A stretch of 64,000 nucleotides of DNA from Neocallimastix lanati (nom. inval.) (lineage: Eukaryota; Neocallimastigomycota; Neocallimastigomycetes; Neocallimastigales; Neocallimastigaceae). The notes beneath the pieces were generated by a model that did not search any database, was not told the DNA's origin, and was given only the letters and a program-made list of their open reading frames with translations. This document shows positions 14,552-27,147 of this stretch, one piece after another (the stretch's first letter is position 1; every line of letters begins with the position of its first letter). Location of the stretch: the NCBI GenBank assembly GCA_016946835.1, contig JACVTC010000024.1, positions 667,501 to 731,500 of the forward strand, written 5' to 3'. The position numbers were made by a program, and so were the translations under genes.

Positions 14552-15750
14552 TTTCATTTTATTAATAATATAATTATATATGGCATTTGTCTTTTTTTTT
14601 TTTTTTTAAATTAAGTTTTTGCTTTTACAATAGAAAACTATATTTATTTATAATTGTACTTTTATATATGCTATTACTCATAGTTCTTTTTTTAAGGTTA
14701 AAAAAATTTTTTAATTATAGCAAATCAATAAGGTTTAAAATATCTATTCATGTTTAATTTTATTTATTAATATAATTTAAAATTATACAAAAAAAAAAAA
14801 AAAATAATAATAAAAAAAAAAATATAAATGAACTAAAATGAACTAAAATAAAATTTCATTTTTCACTCTACTTTTTATATAAAATAAAATTAAAAAAAAA
14901 ATTATACTTTTTATTAACAAATAAGTAATTATTTCCAGATAAAATATTAGTCTTTATCATTTTTCATTATTTACTTTATAAAAAAATTTTAATTTATAGT
15001 TAATAATAATAATAATAAGTTATTGATATATACGTTAATATATAGTTCATTATTAAGGTTAAAAAAAATTTTTTTATGAAATATCTTTTGGGTTATTTTT
15101 ATTTATTAAAATAATTTAAAGATATATATATATTTTTTTATTTCCATTTTATACTTTATATCATGATATAAAATAATAATATTATCATTTTAAAAATAAT
15201 AAATAATACATGATAAATAATATAAATAAATAATAAATATAAATAAATAACAAATAAATAAATAATAAATATTTTATTTCTTAATAAATAATTTCTTTCA
15301 GATAAATTATAATTAGCCGGTATCCATTCTTGTTATTAACTTTCAAGAATATCATATTTTTAATAATTTTATTTTTTAATTATTAAAAAAGCATATTTAT
15401 ATTTAAAAGTAATTTGCTCTAAATCTTTTAAAAGAAATTCAAATTTTTAATAATAGATACATATATTAATAAAAATTAAAATTAAATAAAATCTTTAATA
15501 AATAAAATATAAATATAATATTCAATATTTTAATTAATAAATGAATAACAATTTCCGGATAAATTATTTCAAACCTCTATCATTTTCTTCATTAACTTTA
15601 AAAAACTAAATATTATATTTTTAATAAAATTTTTTAAATTTATTTAAAAAAACATATTTAAAAAGTATATTTAAAAAGTAATTTGTCTTGAATCCTCTAA
15701 CAGAAATTCAAATTAATATATACTTATACTTATATATATTAATTTAAAAA

Positions 15751-16123
15751 TAATTTAAAAATAAAAAGAAGAAAGAAGAAAATAATTAAATCAATGAATT
15801 TTCTTTTTTTTTTCTTTTTTTTTTTTCATCCCATTCATTAAATATATTAAAAAATAAAATTATATACTTAAATTGATTATAATTAATAAAATTTTTATAT
15901 TGATATAATTTATATTTAAAAAAAAAGTATTAATTTATTATAACTTTCTGGTAATCTAATTAAATAACACTTTTGATCTTTTTTTTTTTTTTTTAAATAT
16001 ATAAGTAAATAATTTTTGATTTATTGAAACTTTATTTTATTTCTGTTTTCTTGTTTTCCTATTGCTATCATTAATAATTGGAAATATACTTAAGGTTATG
16101 TTTATAACATTTGTAAAAATATA

Positions 16124-16157
<34 letters not shown>

Positions 16158-16559
16158 TTGAAATTTTGAAATAAAAATATAAATTTTGAAATAATTTAAA
16201 TTTTGAAATAATATAAATTTTGAAATAATAATATAAATATTATATCATTTATTTTTTTTTATATTTTTAATTATTCCTCGATAAAAAAAATTAAATAAAA
16301 CAAAATAATTTTAATTTTAATTTTATTATTATAATGATATTAATATTAATTCAAATAGTATCTAAAAATATATATTTGTATAATTGTTAATACTATAAAA
16401 AAAAGAAAAATAAAGAAAAATGAAAAATGAAAAAAAAAAATGAAAAATATAAAAAAAATGAAAAATAGAAAAAAAATAAAATAAACCATTTTAGCATTAT
16501 TAAAAAAATTTTTTTTGGTAATAATTATATTAGAGTTTTTTTTTTTTTTTCTTTTGTTA
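15751..16559. other. AT-rich intergenic DNA with short repeats
   Basis: Contains a decayed tandem of AAATTTTGAAATAA-type units (about 16158-16230), homopolymers and (AT)n. No gene seen. Confidence 0.6.
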
Positions 16560-16870
16560 ATATGAATCTTTATGGGTTAGGTTATATTGACCTCTTATCA
16601 AAGGGGAAATGACGTACTGGAGAAGCACTCGTAGAAGTAGTAGTACTATGAAAAATTCTAAGCAATAATATACATGTCAGAGAGCGCCAATGCTGAAACA
16701 TTCAGTAAAGTCGTCCAGCAGAAATAATTCTGCCTTTATATATATAAAAAAAAAATGTTCAACCATCTCAAAATTCCCACTGAGAGGGGTAGAGTTGTAT
16801 ATCATCAAGTGGCGTATTATTAAAATACAACTTTTTACTAATACGCCACTTCGAGAAATGCAAACTCTCC
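16560..16870. other. GC-richer fragment and short foldback-repeat end
   Basis: Starts with GGGTTAGGTTATATTG, a word that recurs at about 46390 beside the other MITE cluster. It continues with a sequence I do not recognise (about 16600-16740). It ends with an inverted pair: ATCAAGTGGCGTATTATTAA at about 16803 and TAATACGCCACTTCGAGAAA at about 16838, followed by TGCAAACTCTCCC. These ends belong to the foldback family at 17.7 and 46.1 kb. A 66-codon frame crosses it but looks accidental. Confidence 0.6.
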
Positions 16871-16948
16871 CAATTATTTGTAATATTTAATTATAGAAAT
16901 ATGATTATAATATTTAATAATCAATATTATTTTAATATTATTTTTAAT

Positions 16949-16986
<38 letters not shown>

Positions 16987-17283
16987 ATATTTAAATATAT
17001 ACTTTTAAAAAAATAAATACCAATATTAGTAATATTTTAATTTTTTTTTTTTTTTTTTATTTATTCATATAATCATTTTCAATTTTTTGAAATACAACCT
17101 GGCGAAAAATACAACATTCTAATAATGCGCCATTTGTCAAAATGCCCTATACACCAGAAATAAAAAAAAAAAAAATAAAAAAAAAAAAAAATTAATATTA
17201 TTGGTAAATTTATAATAATGGATTAGAATTTTTAGATTTTAGTTAAGAAAAGTTTAATATATAAATTTTTGGAATTTAGTTAA

Positions 17284-17576
17284 GTTTCGCAATGTGGCTT
17301 GATTTTAATAAATAAACAAATAATAATTAATTAAATAATAAATATTCTTTTTTTATATATATAATTTATTAATATTCAATTATAAAAATAATTTTTTATA
17401 ATTATTTTTTAATAGAATATATTATTATTTCTTTAGAAATAGTTATTTAATAATATTTAAATGAAAAATATATTATTCTTTTTTAAAATAATAAATATAT
17501 ATTTATTTATGATTGTATAAAATATTTTAAAAATGTATGGCTTACTTTTAATTTATTATAAGCCACATTTCGAAAC
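17284..17576. mobile_element. MITE family M, copy 1
   Basis: A 293 bp AT-rich element bounded by near-perfect 17 bp inverted ends: GTTTCGCAATGTGGCTT on the left and AAGCCACATTTCGAAAC on the right (one mismatch). The interior matches 46447-46807 in the same orientation and about 36345-36645 in the opposite one (ATTTATTAATATTCAATTAT and ATGTATGGCTT are shared). It has no coding capacity, so it is non-autonomous. Confidence 0.8.
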
Positions 17577-17635
17577 GTGGTTTTTTGGGTTCTTGGATTA
17601 TAAATATAAATATTTAATAAATAATAAAAATAGGA

Positions 17636-17675
<40 letters not shown>

Positions 17676-17739
17676 TTCACCAATAAACCAATTAATCAAT
17701 TATAAAATAACAAGGTTTAAGAGGGAATGCTATATGTAA

Positions 17740-17772
17740 AAATGGTGGTGTATTTCGCCAAGTTGAAAATTA

Positions 17773-17808
<36 letters not shown>

Positions 17809-17958
17809 ATTAAATATTATTAATATTGAATAAAAACAATTTTAAAGAAAATTATTTTGAATTAATATTTATTTATTCATTTATTTATATCAATACTCCA
17901 CTTGTCGAAATGCAACCTGGCGATTTGCAATTTGGGGAAATGCAACTCTCCCTGTAAA
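17740..17958. mobile_element. Foldback-like element family N, copy 1
   Basis: The left end has TATTTCGCCAAGTTGAAAAT and the right end CTCCACTTGTCGAAATGCAA plus CCTGGCG, closing with AAATGCAACTCTCCC. The ~180 bp AT interior (AAACAATTTTAAAG..., GAATTAATATTTATTTATTC) is nearly the same as at 46138-46270. The ends are small arrays of a ~15 bp unit (CGAAATGCAACCTGG-like) in inverted orientation. No open frame. Confidence 0.75.
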
Positions 17959-17960
17959 TT

Positions 17961-18209
17961 GTATGAAAAATAAACTTCAATTGTATTGAAACAAATTGTA
18001 ATATAATAATGAATAAGCCACAATATATTATTTAATTTAGAATAATAAAGTGCAAATTAACTCTTTATCATAAATTATAATAATAAAACTGACATAATTA
18101 TAAACCATAAATTCTCAATAAATATATATATATTTTTCATTTAATCTTTTTTATTTTTTTTATTCAAAATTGTTTTATTTAATATTTATTATTAGATATA
18201 GATAACAAA

Positions 18210-18240
<31 letters not shown>

Positions 18241-18437
18241 AAATTTATATTTATATATATGTGTAATTATAAATGTAGAAAGATAAGAAAAAATATTTTT
18301 ATTGAAAAATATAGATAAATAAATAAATATAAAAAATTAAAATTAAAACATTTTTGCAAAGATACGCTATAAAATTTTTAAATATATAAAAATATATTTA
18401 AAAATAGTAAAAATAAAAATATATAATTAATTTTTTT

Positions 18438-18514
<77 letters not shown>

Positions 18515-18528
18515 AAGTATGTATATAT
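17961..18528. other. Intergenic DNA with a ~70 bp poly(T) run
   Basis: Downstream of the ankyrin gene on the minus strand. A T-run broken once near its start (about 18432-18507) lies 20-30 bases past the stop codon; in the gene's sense it is a genomic poly(A). A second T-run lies at about 18210-18235. Nothing else seen. Confidence 0.7.
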
Positions 18529-19763
18529 CTATTTAGTAATTTTCTTTTTCATTGCTACTGCTAATGAACTAACAGGAATATGGGATTTATTGATATTAGA
18601 TGGTGAATTTTTATTTGGACTATATTGATATCTTTCTGTGTTTTGTTTATTATCTTTTTCTGTATTATTTACTTCAGTAGGAGATTTTAAAGAGTTATCA
18701 ATTTCTATTGTTTTCAAGTTATTATGAAATATTTTTTTTTTAATAAACTCTACTGTATTCATTGGTGATTTAATTTTAGATTCATGATCTTTATTAATTA
18801 AATTATTGTTATTAGTATTAATTGTTTCATTGTTTATTAAATATTTTGGAGATACATTATTGGATGTATTACTGCTATCTTTGTCAATCTTTTGTCCGAT
18901 TTGTTGATTATTAATTTCATTAATATAATCATCATCTTCTTCTTCACTATCATCATTATTGTCTTCTTCCTCTTCTTCATTTTCATCATTGTCTTCATCA
19001 TTTTCATCATCATTATCATCATCTTCTTCATCATCGTCATCATTATTAGCATTTTTTTCTTCTTTTTCTTCAACAACTTCTTCTTTCATTTCTTCTTTTG
19101 CTTCAATTTTTTCTTCTGATTCCTTTTTCTCGTTTGAATCAATTTGAGCTTCTTTAGAATCATTAGTTTTATTGGAAGGAAGATTTAATGAATTTTTTTT
19201 GGTAGTATCAGACGGATCTATTATTACTTCTCTAGATATTTGTATTGATGGTATATTAAACATTAGATTTGGTTTCGACGATGAGATAGTATTAATAGGA
19301 TTATATATTTGAGAATCAATATTTGATATTGATGGTTGCTGCAATTGTTGTTGCTGTTGTTGTTTATTCAATTGAATTTGATATTGCTGTTGCTGCTGTT
19401 GTTGTTGTTGAAGTTGTTGTTGAAGTTGTTGTTGAATTAATTGTAGCTGTTGAAGTTGCTGTAATTGAAGTTGTTGTTGTTCCGAAATTTTTAATAAATT
19501 TAAATCATTTATATTATTAATATTAGTCGGTATATTGTTTTGAAGTTTATTTATGTTACTATTAATATCATTATAATTGAAATTTTTATTAATTGCACTA
19601 AACGAACTATTAGAATTAGAAATTGAATTAGTCAAATTAGAATTAAATGTCATTAAATTATTATTATTATCACCATTTAAATTTGGTAAAGAAGATGATA
19701 TTGTTGTATTAATAGTAGTACTATTATTAAAACTTCCTTCACCATAAGAATGACTTAATCCCA

Positions 19764-19821
<58 letters not shown>

Positions 19822-21739
19822 ATTCATTATATCATTTATTATATTATTATTATTAGTTTCAAAAGATTTATTATCCAAAGATGACGATGTATTCATTGAT
19901 GTAATAGTTCCCTGACTAATTGAATTGTTGGTAACTTCACTACCATTAAAACTATTTCTTTTATTATTAATACTATCATCAACTTCCTTTTTTCCTTTAA
20001 TATTGATTCCATTTTTTTTTAAATTATTAAAAATAGAAGAATTAATTTTATTGGATTGAATTAATGTGAATAGTTTACCTACCATATCTTTATAAATAGA
20101 TTTTTTATTTGCAATTAATGATTCTGTAATGACATTGCGAGGACTTTGCTGTTCTAATTGAGAAATTTCTGTACGAATAATTTGAATATTTTTCATTAGT
20201 TCCTGAATAATACCTTCTTTTGTTGAACTTTCAAACTGAATTGATGAACTAGAACTACTATTTATACTACCATTTTTTACATGATGTGGCTTCGTTTCAA
20301 CAGATTTTATAGGTATATTAAACAAATCATTAATTGAATTTGAACTTGACGTTGAAGATTGTAATATAGGGGTATTAATATTTGAAATAGTTGGAGTAAT
20401 ACCAATACCATTTCCATCAATAGGATTATTATTGATATCATTATTATTAATATTATTATTAATATTAATATTATTATTATTATTTTTCATATTATAGATA
20501 TTTCCATTATCAAAAATACCAGACTTCAGAGAATTATTTATAATGGCTTCATTTCGTAAATTTTTATAGAGTTCAGCGTTAATAGCTGTATTTTTATTCA
20601 ATGAAAAATTATTAATATAATTTTTATTTGTAACATCATAAGGTTTAGACGATTTAGGAGGATGATAATTTTTAATATTTTTAACTGATGGAATAAGTAT
20701 AGTATTTTCAAAGTATTCTTCTAACTCCTTTAGTTCTTTTTGTAAATTAATATTAGAATTATATAAATTCTTTGAATAAAAGTATATTGATTCAAATGCC
20801 GTACTCAATAGTTTTAAAGCGGAATAAATAGCTGAAAGAAGAGATTTTGTTTTTTCATGATAAGATGGATTAACTAATTCTCTAGATAAATCATATGGTA
20901 AGACTGCAGAGAATGATGATGATGAAAGTGAGATTGTAGTTAAGGAGGATGACGATGACGCAGGAACTGAATTTGGTGCATAACTAGATTGATAAATAAA
21001 ATGTTGTTCAGTAATCATTGCTTTAAGTTTCTCTAGAGCCTTTATTGTTTCTGGTATATTTGGAATTTCAATATGTAATTCTTGAAGCATATGTTGAATA
21101 GAATAGAGCATAGAATTTATAGATATATTATATATACCAGTACATAACTCTATATTTTTTTGACTTCTAAGTTTATTTACAGAATCTTTGTTATTATTAT
21201 CAAAAATAATATATTCTAAACCAAATAATATTTCTGAAATATTATTTAAATCTCTGAATTCGATAGATCTTTCATTATTAATTTGCTTTTTTTCTCTATT
21301 TAATTGATCTAATATTTCAGACATTTTCTTTATTTCTTTAGCCATATTCTTAATTTGAGAATTTAATTCTTCTATTTCTAAATTATTATCATTATTATAA
21401 TTTGAGTTTTCATTTAACGACATGGTAGAATTTTTGTTATCTAATTGATTTTCTAATTGCATCTTTTGTTCTATGGTTTGTTGATATGAATCTATTAATG
21501 AATTAATGTGGAAACGAATATTTGCAAACATTTCATCTAATTTTTTAGAATCTACTATTCTATAATGACTAGAATCAAAGTCTGATTCGTCAGATGTATT
21601 AACAATTTTTAATTTTGGATTATCTTCTAAATTAATATCACTTAAAAGCAAAGCTGTCTCAATTTCTTCCTTTTCTCTTTTCATCTTATATAAATCAGAA
21701 TCATAATCAATATTATCATCATCTGGTAACGATAAATCC

Positions 21740-21779
<40 letters not shown>

Positions 21780-24049
21780 CTAATGATAAAGTATTCATAT
21801 TCATTTCTGTTAATGGTGAAATATTAATATCATTTAACGAATCTTCATTAGTATTAAATGATTTTAATAAATCTGATAATAATTGAGATGGTTTTTGTTT
21901 AAGTTTTTTATCCTTTGTTGATTTTATCTCAATTTCCTTATCATTATTAATTTTTTCACTTAAGATTGACGTCTCATCACTTCTTAAAGATGGATTTGAT
22001 TTATTACCATTTTCCGATAAATATGTAAGTTTATTATTCAGATTTTTACGTTCAGATTTTAATGAATTCAATTCATTAAGTATATTTAACTCTTCTCTTT
22101 GAAGTCTTTTGTATTCATTATTATAATCATCTATATCTTCTTCATCTTCTTTCGTATCTAAATGATGCTGAATATCCATTTGTCTTTCTCTAATATCATC
22201 TAATATATTCTTAAGTTCATCAATATCTTCATCAATTTCCATTATATTTGAAGTAATAATTTCACTTTTCATTTCAATATGAGGTTCAATTTTTGAAGCT
22301 ATTGATAATGGTGAACCAATATATGAATTACGTTCATTACTATTTAAATAGCGTAATTCATTTAATTCATTGTTACTATTATTATTATTTATACTAAATT
22401 CACTGGCATTATCATCGAGTGAGAAGTAACTACTTCTATAACCACGTTGTAATAGCCTTAATGAAGGTGATCTAGATATCATAATATCATTTTGAACATT
22501 ATCAAATTTTTCATACATTTTATTAAATTTATCCAACTGTTTAGAATATTGATGATAAAGTTTAAAATATTTATATTCTAAATCTTCAATTGTTTTATCT
22601 TGTGAATTTATTTTTTCATTTAAATCTTGATTTTCCTTTTCTTTTTTATATAATTCTTCTTCTAAATTATTTATTTTTTCTTCATAATAATCTATCATCT
22701 TATCAGATTCTGAAGTTATTAAATTATTTTCATTCAATAATTCAGTATTTTCATTAAATAATTGATCATTTAAAGATTGAATATTCATATTTTCTTCAGT
22801 TAATTCATTTTCAGTAATAATACTCTCGATTAAATTCATATTACTCTTTAATTTTTCATCTAAAATATCATACATTATATTTACAACTTCTTCTAAATCA
22901 TCACCATCTTCATTATTATCTTTGCTATCAACAGTATACCTATAAGTTACTGTTCCTTTATTTGACTTTAATTTATTACTTAAAAGATATTCTTTTATTT
23001 TTTCATTTTTGCATATATCAATAGGTGTCTCTAAACTTTTATTCTTAATATCTATTGAAGCTTTACCTTCTTCAACTAGAACTTTTACGATATCCATTTC
23101 ATTTATATAAACAGCGTAATGAAGAGCTGTATTTCCATTCCAATCTTTACTATCTATATTAATATTATTTTGAATTAATACTTTAATAGCTTGTAATATA
23201 TTTTGAATAATTTTTTCCTTTTGATCATTAGTTAATGTAATAATCTTTCCAGATTTATCAGAATTTCCATAAATATCTCTACACAAATAATGTAATGCTG
23301 TTCTTCCACATCTTACATTTTTAATATTAACATCAACTCCTTTTTTAATCTTTATAAATATTTTATAATAACATAATAATACATTGATTATAATTAAATA
23401 TAAAATATTAGTAAAAAACAAAATAGATTAAACACACAAGAAATTAAAATAAAAATAAAAATAATAAAAAATAAAAATAATATAATATATATAATTTATA
23501 TTAGTTTACCAAAAGTTTAATCATTTCAATACAGGTTTCTTTATAAAATGGACGTATTCTACAAGTATATTGTAATAAATTAAGTCCACTAGTTGAATCA
23601 ATATAATTAATATGCTTTATTGAAGTTCCATCAAGTAAATTCTTTAATAATACTAAATCTTTATATTTTATTGCACGTAATATGGAATAATGATGAATAC
23701 TCATTCCTTCCGACATAGATTTAGATGTATTTTTAATAATTGATACTGGATCCTTAAATTCAACATTTGGAAATGTTTTCATATGATGTTTTCTTAAGAA
23801 AGAGGATAAATTTATAAAAAAATTTGGATATCTAGATGAAATATCATATAGAAGGCTTTGAGGAAATATACTCTATATTTCCATTTTTTTTTTTTTTTAA
23901 AAAAAAAAAATAAAAAATAAAAATAAAAAATATAAAATAAAATAATAATTATGATAATAAAATAAAAAATAAATAAAAATAAAATAAATAAATAAATAAA
24001 TAAATAAATTTATAAATATAAAATTATTTTATTTGAATTTAAATTTATA

Positions 24050-24111
<62 letters not shown>

Positions 24112-25164
24112 TGGTTTCATTTAATTATTATAAATATCTTACACATATTCCTTTTTCTGCTAAAGAATAGTTTTCTATTATTTTCACTACTTCGGTATAA
24201 TTTTGACCATATTGTATTGCTGACCAACCACTATCATCTAATATTTCTGGAGACGCATTATATTGCATCAAAATTTGAACAACTGAAGTATGACCATCAC
24301 GAGCTTAAATTTATTATATTATATTATATGATATTATAATTAAAATTATATTAAATATCATATATATATTGATATGTTAATTAACAGAAATAATTTTATA
24401 AATTTTATTTGAACGTATTTATTCCTTTACCTGCATACATCAAAGCGGTTGCACCATTTTTATCCTGACCATTTACGTCTGCACCTTCTTCAATCAAAAG
24501 TTTAACTAATTTTGTTTTTCCTAAATATGAAGCAAGACATAATGGTGTAATACCTCTTAATCCGGGATTATTTTGTGGTAAATTTACAACATTGTTAAAA
24601 TCTTCTATTCCACTTTTTCTCAACCATTTTAAAAAAATTTTTGCAATTTTTAAATGATTATCAGTTATTTGAACAATTTTTGAGTAATTTTCTGGTGTTA
24701 CTAATAATGTATCCAATGAACCATATAAACAGCAGATAAATGGAGTCCTAATATTATATTTATATATATTTAAAAAAAAGTTAATTCAACCTTAATTCAA
24801 AAAAACAAGAAGATTAATTTCAATTTTAAGAAAAAAATAATTAAATAAGCACACACCTTCCACGACCATCCCTTACTTTAGGAGATGCTCCATTTTCTAA
24901 AAGTAATTCAATTGTTTCTACATTGCCTTTTATTGAAGCCAAATTTAGTAATGTCGTATAATATTTAGGTGAATCAATTTCATAATTTTCTTTTGCTTCT
25001 GATTCCTCAATTACTTGTTCAATTTCTGAATTCCAAGGTATTAACTCATTTAAATCAATATCTTTATTCTCATTAATTAATAATCTTATTTTTTCAATGT
25101 TATTTGAAAATGCAAAATTTGCTAACATAGATTTTATATTATTTGTATTATTTTCAGTAATCAT
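18529..25164 (-). CDS. Large ankyrin-repeat, coiled-coil, Asn/Gln-rich protein (~1989 aa)
   Basis: Five exons: 24857-25164, 24431-24747, 24143-24303, 23510-23872 and 18529-23349. All four introns have GT/AG ends and the frame holds to the stop. Ankyrin repeats fill about residues 30-260 (GITPLCLASYLGKTKLVKLL; then EEGADVN and GATALMYAARDGHTSVV across a junction) and 290-510 (IEMIKLL|IKKGVDVNIKN across an intron; NGNTALHYAVYI). Residues about 540-700 and 1010-1100 are coiled-coil-like. Beyond these lie poly-Asn tracts (bases 21738-21780 and 19765-19820), a Gln-rich block (19330-19490) and an acidic Asp/Glu/Asn block (18925-19060). No signal peptide or membrane segment; the hydrophobic stretch just upstream of 23349 is intron. 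It is probably a cytoplasmic scaffold. I recognise no named ortholog. The exon model is well supported; function is open. Confidence 0.85.
19330..19490 (-). repeat. CAA/CAG-type trinucleotide tract coding poly-Gln
   Basis: Inside the last exon of the ankyrin gene. Read on the minus strand it is mostly CAA and CAG codons broken by CTT/ATT, giving Gln-Leu-rich runs. It is likely length-variable between strains. Confidence 0.9.
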
Positions 25165-25722
25165 TTTAATTAATATATTATAATTATGTCTTTTTTTTAC
25201 TCTAAAACAAATTAAAATTCAAATTATCATTTAAACATTATTATATAATAATTATGTTTTAGTTATACTTTTTATATTTTTTTTTGTTAATTCTTAATAT
25301 ATATATTTATAACAAAAACTTTAATAAATATAATTAAAATTATAATAGATAGATTTCAAAATTTGAATGAAAAGATGAAAAAAATATATTATTCCAAAAA
25401 ATGATTATATTAAAATAAAAATAAAATAATTTTAATAATAATAATAAAATAAGATTTAATATTTTTTATGCTATAAATAAAGTTTTAAAATAATAAAAAA
25501 AGAAAAATACTATTATTATTAAATTTTTAAAAACTTTTTTTTTAAATTGAAATAAAATTGAATTTTTAAAATGAAATATTTACAATAGTAATAAGTAATT
25601 TAAATTAGAATTCTTATTTAATAATTTATACTGTATTTGCAAAATTTTATTAATAAAAATAAAAATTCTTAATTTTAAAATGGGTATCTAACATATTTTA
25701 TCAAATTTTGAATTCTTAATTT

Positions 25723-25754
<32 letters not shown>

Positions 25755-26205
25755 TAAATAATAATAAATATATCTATTATTTTTAAGTATTTATTTGGCC
25801 TTTATATTTTTTCTAAATAGTATTAAGAATTTTTTTTTTTTTTTAACAAAAAAAAATATAAAAAATTAAATTATTAATAATTTTATTTTCTTAATAAAAA
25901 AGAAATAAATAAATAAATAAATAATAATAATTGAAAGAATTTTTCAATGATATTAATATATTACCAGTTTAATGATATTATATGATTTCTATTAGATAAA
26001 AATTGATTCATTTTTCAAAATTACCATATTAGCAAATTAAAAAAAACAATTGAGAATTATTTATATTAAAATAATACTAAAATAAATGGTAAATAGAATA
26101 ACAAATATATTAATATGTTCTGAAAATTAAAGTTTATTCTAATTAAAAAATAATAATAATAATTGAATATACAATCATTCTAATTATTACTTAGATATTA
26201 TCAAT
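25165..26205. other. Upstream region of the ankyrin gene, AT-rich
   Basis: A/T-rich spacer with poly(T)/poly(A) inverted homopolymers (about 25720-25756) and short TAA repeats. Any promoter is here, but I cannot point to a defined element. Confidence 0.5.
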
Positions 26206-26655
26206 ATTTATTTATTTATTTATTATTTATTTATTTATTTATTATTAATTAATTAATTTATTTATTTATTTATTATTTATTATTATTTATTATTTATTAT
26301 TTATTATTTATTATTCAATTATTTAATTATTCAATGATTTATTATTTATTATTATTTATTATTATTTATTTATTTATTTATTATTTATTATTTATTATTA
26401 TTATTCAATTATTTATATATTTATTATTTATATATATATTTATTATTATTTTATTATTTATTTTATTACCTATTAATTATTAATTATTAATTATTAATTA
26501 TTAATTATTAATTATCATTTATCATTTATCATTTATCATTTATTATTTATTATTTATTATTTATTATTTATTATTTATTATTTATTATTTATTATTAATT
26601 ATTTATTATTTATTATTTATCATTTATTATTTATTATTTATTATCTATCATTTAT
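26206..26655. repeat. Compound (ATTT)n/(ATT)n microsatellite block
   Basis: About 450 bp built from ATTT, ATT, TTAA and CATTT units in changing phase (for example TTAATTA x7 at about 26465-26515, then ATTTATC x4). It lies directly upstream of SINE-like copy 2. Confidence 0.9.
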
Positions 26656-26737
26656 TTGTATGTTTAATATATATGTAATTTTATTGTTGTCAACTAAATA
26701 AATTTAAATCAACCTTTTTATTTTATTTTATCTTTCC

Positions 26738-27147
26738 AGTTTTTATCCTAGTAGTTAGTACTCGGAAAAAATGCAACCCTGTGACTACCTCCTGAATTTA
26801 TATTGGGGAGATTTTCATCCTTTCAGGGTTTTCCCTATAAACAAAGTTAGTGTTCGATCGCCATGGTAAGTATTCCTGTTGCTGGACTATATAATTGCTA
26901 ATGTAAAGACCAGCTTGATTTGTGAGAAGATTAGAGTAGTTTTTCCTTCCTTGATGATAGTTCAAGAGACTACTGAAAAGAAGTCCATCGAATAAAGAGG
27001 CATATTGTGAATGTCTTTTATATTAGTTTTGCTTAGAGAAAGATCTGCGTCGACGCCGAAATGGTATGGAAAAGAATCTAATGAAAGTCTGATACGTTTA
27101 TGGAAGAGACTGGGGGTCCCCTCTAGTTAATCCCAGCCTAAAAAAAT
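26738..27147 (+). mobile_element. SINE-like retroelement family A, copy 2 (most complete)
   Basis: About 400 bp of balanced base composition in an AT-only setting. It begins near TTTTATCCTAGTAGTTAGTA and ends TTAATCCCAGCCTAAAAAAA. The minus-strand island at 13935-14360 matches it across its whole length. Near the start is a weak Pol III A-box-like TAGTTAGTACTCGG, and about 95 bp on a weak B-box-like GTTCGATCGCC. That would fit a Pol III promoter but is not proof. No open frame; no clear target-site duplication in the A/T flanks. Confidence 0.75.

Larger units (their letters stand above)
10900..15720. repeat. Cluster of decayed ~230 bp (and longer) repeat units
   Basis: A recurring pattern can be followed by eye. 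It opens with TTTCCAGATAAATTATAATT and a TAGCC-like stretch, then ATCATTTTTATCATTAACTTT, a poly-A/T middle, AAAAAGTATATTT units, TTGTTCTAAATCTTTTAATAG and a closing AAGCTTTAATGAATAATAT. Recognisable copies start near 10905, 11965, 12309, 12848, 13095 (partial), 14932 (partial), 15290 and 15548. A longer upstream segment is also shared between about 11.53-12.0 kb and 14.48-14.95 kb (ATCATCATC..., TTACTCATAGT...). All copies point the same way. The cluster is interrupted by a 37 bp minisatellite and a SINE-like element. Identity cannot be measured by eye. Confidence 0.75.

Noticed and set aside
16690-16890. 66-codon open frame
   Set aside because: It spans an unrelated fragment and a foldback-repeat terminus; no recognisable domain.
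18837-19520. Several open frames on both strands (poly-Ser, poly-Phe/Ile, poly-Val, Met/Lys-rich)
   Set aside because: Alternative-frame readings of the acidic and Gln-coding trinucleotide tracts in the ankyrin gene.
23350-23421. Hydrophobic N-terminus (FTNILYLIIINVLLCYY) as a signal anchor for the large ankyrin protein
   Set aside because: The stretch is intron: the frame joins exactly from 23510 to 23349 and completes an ankyrin repeat (EMIKLL then IKKGVDVN).
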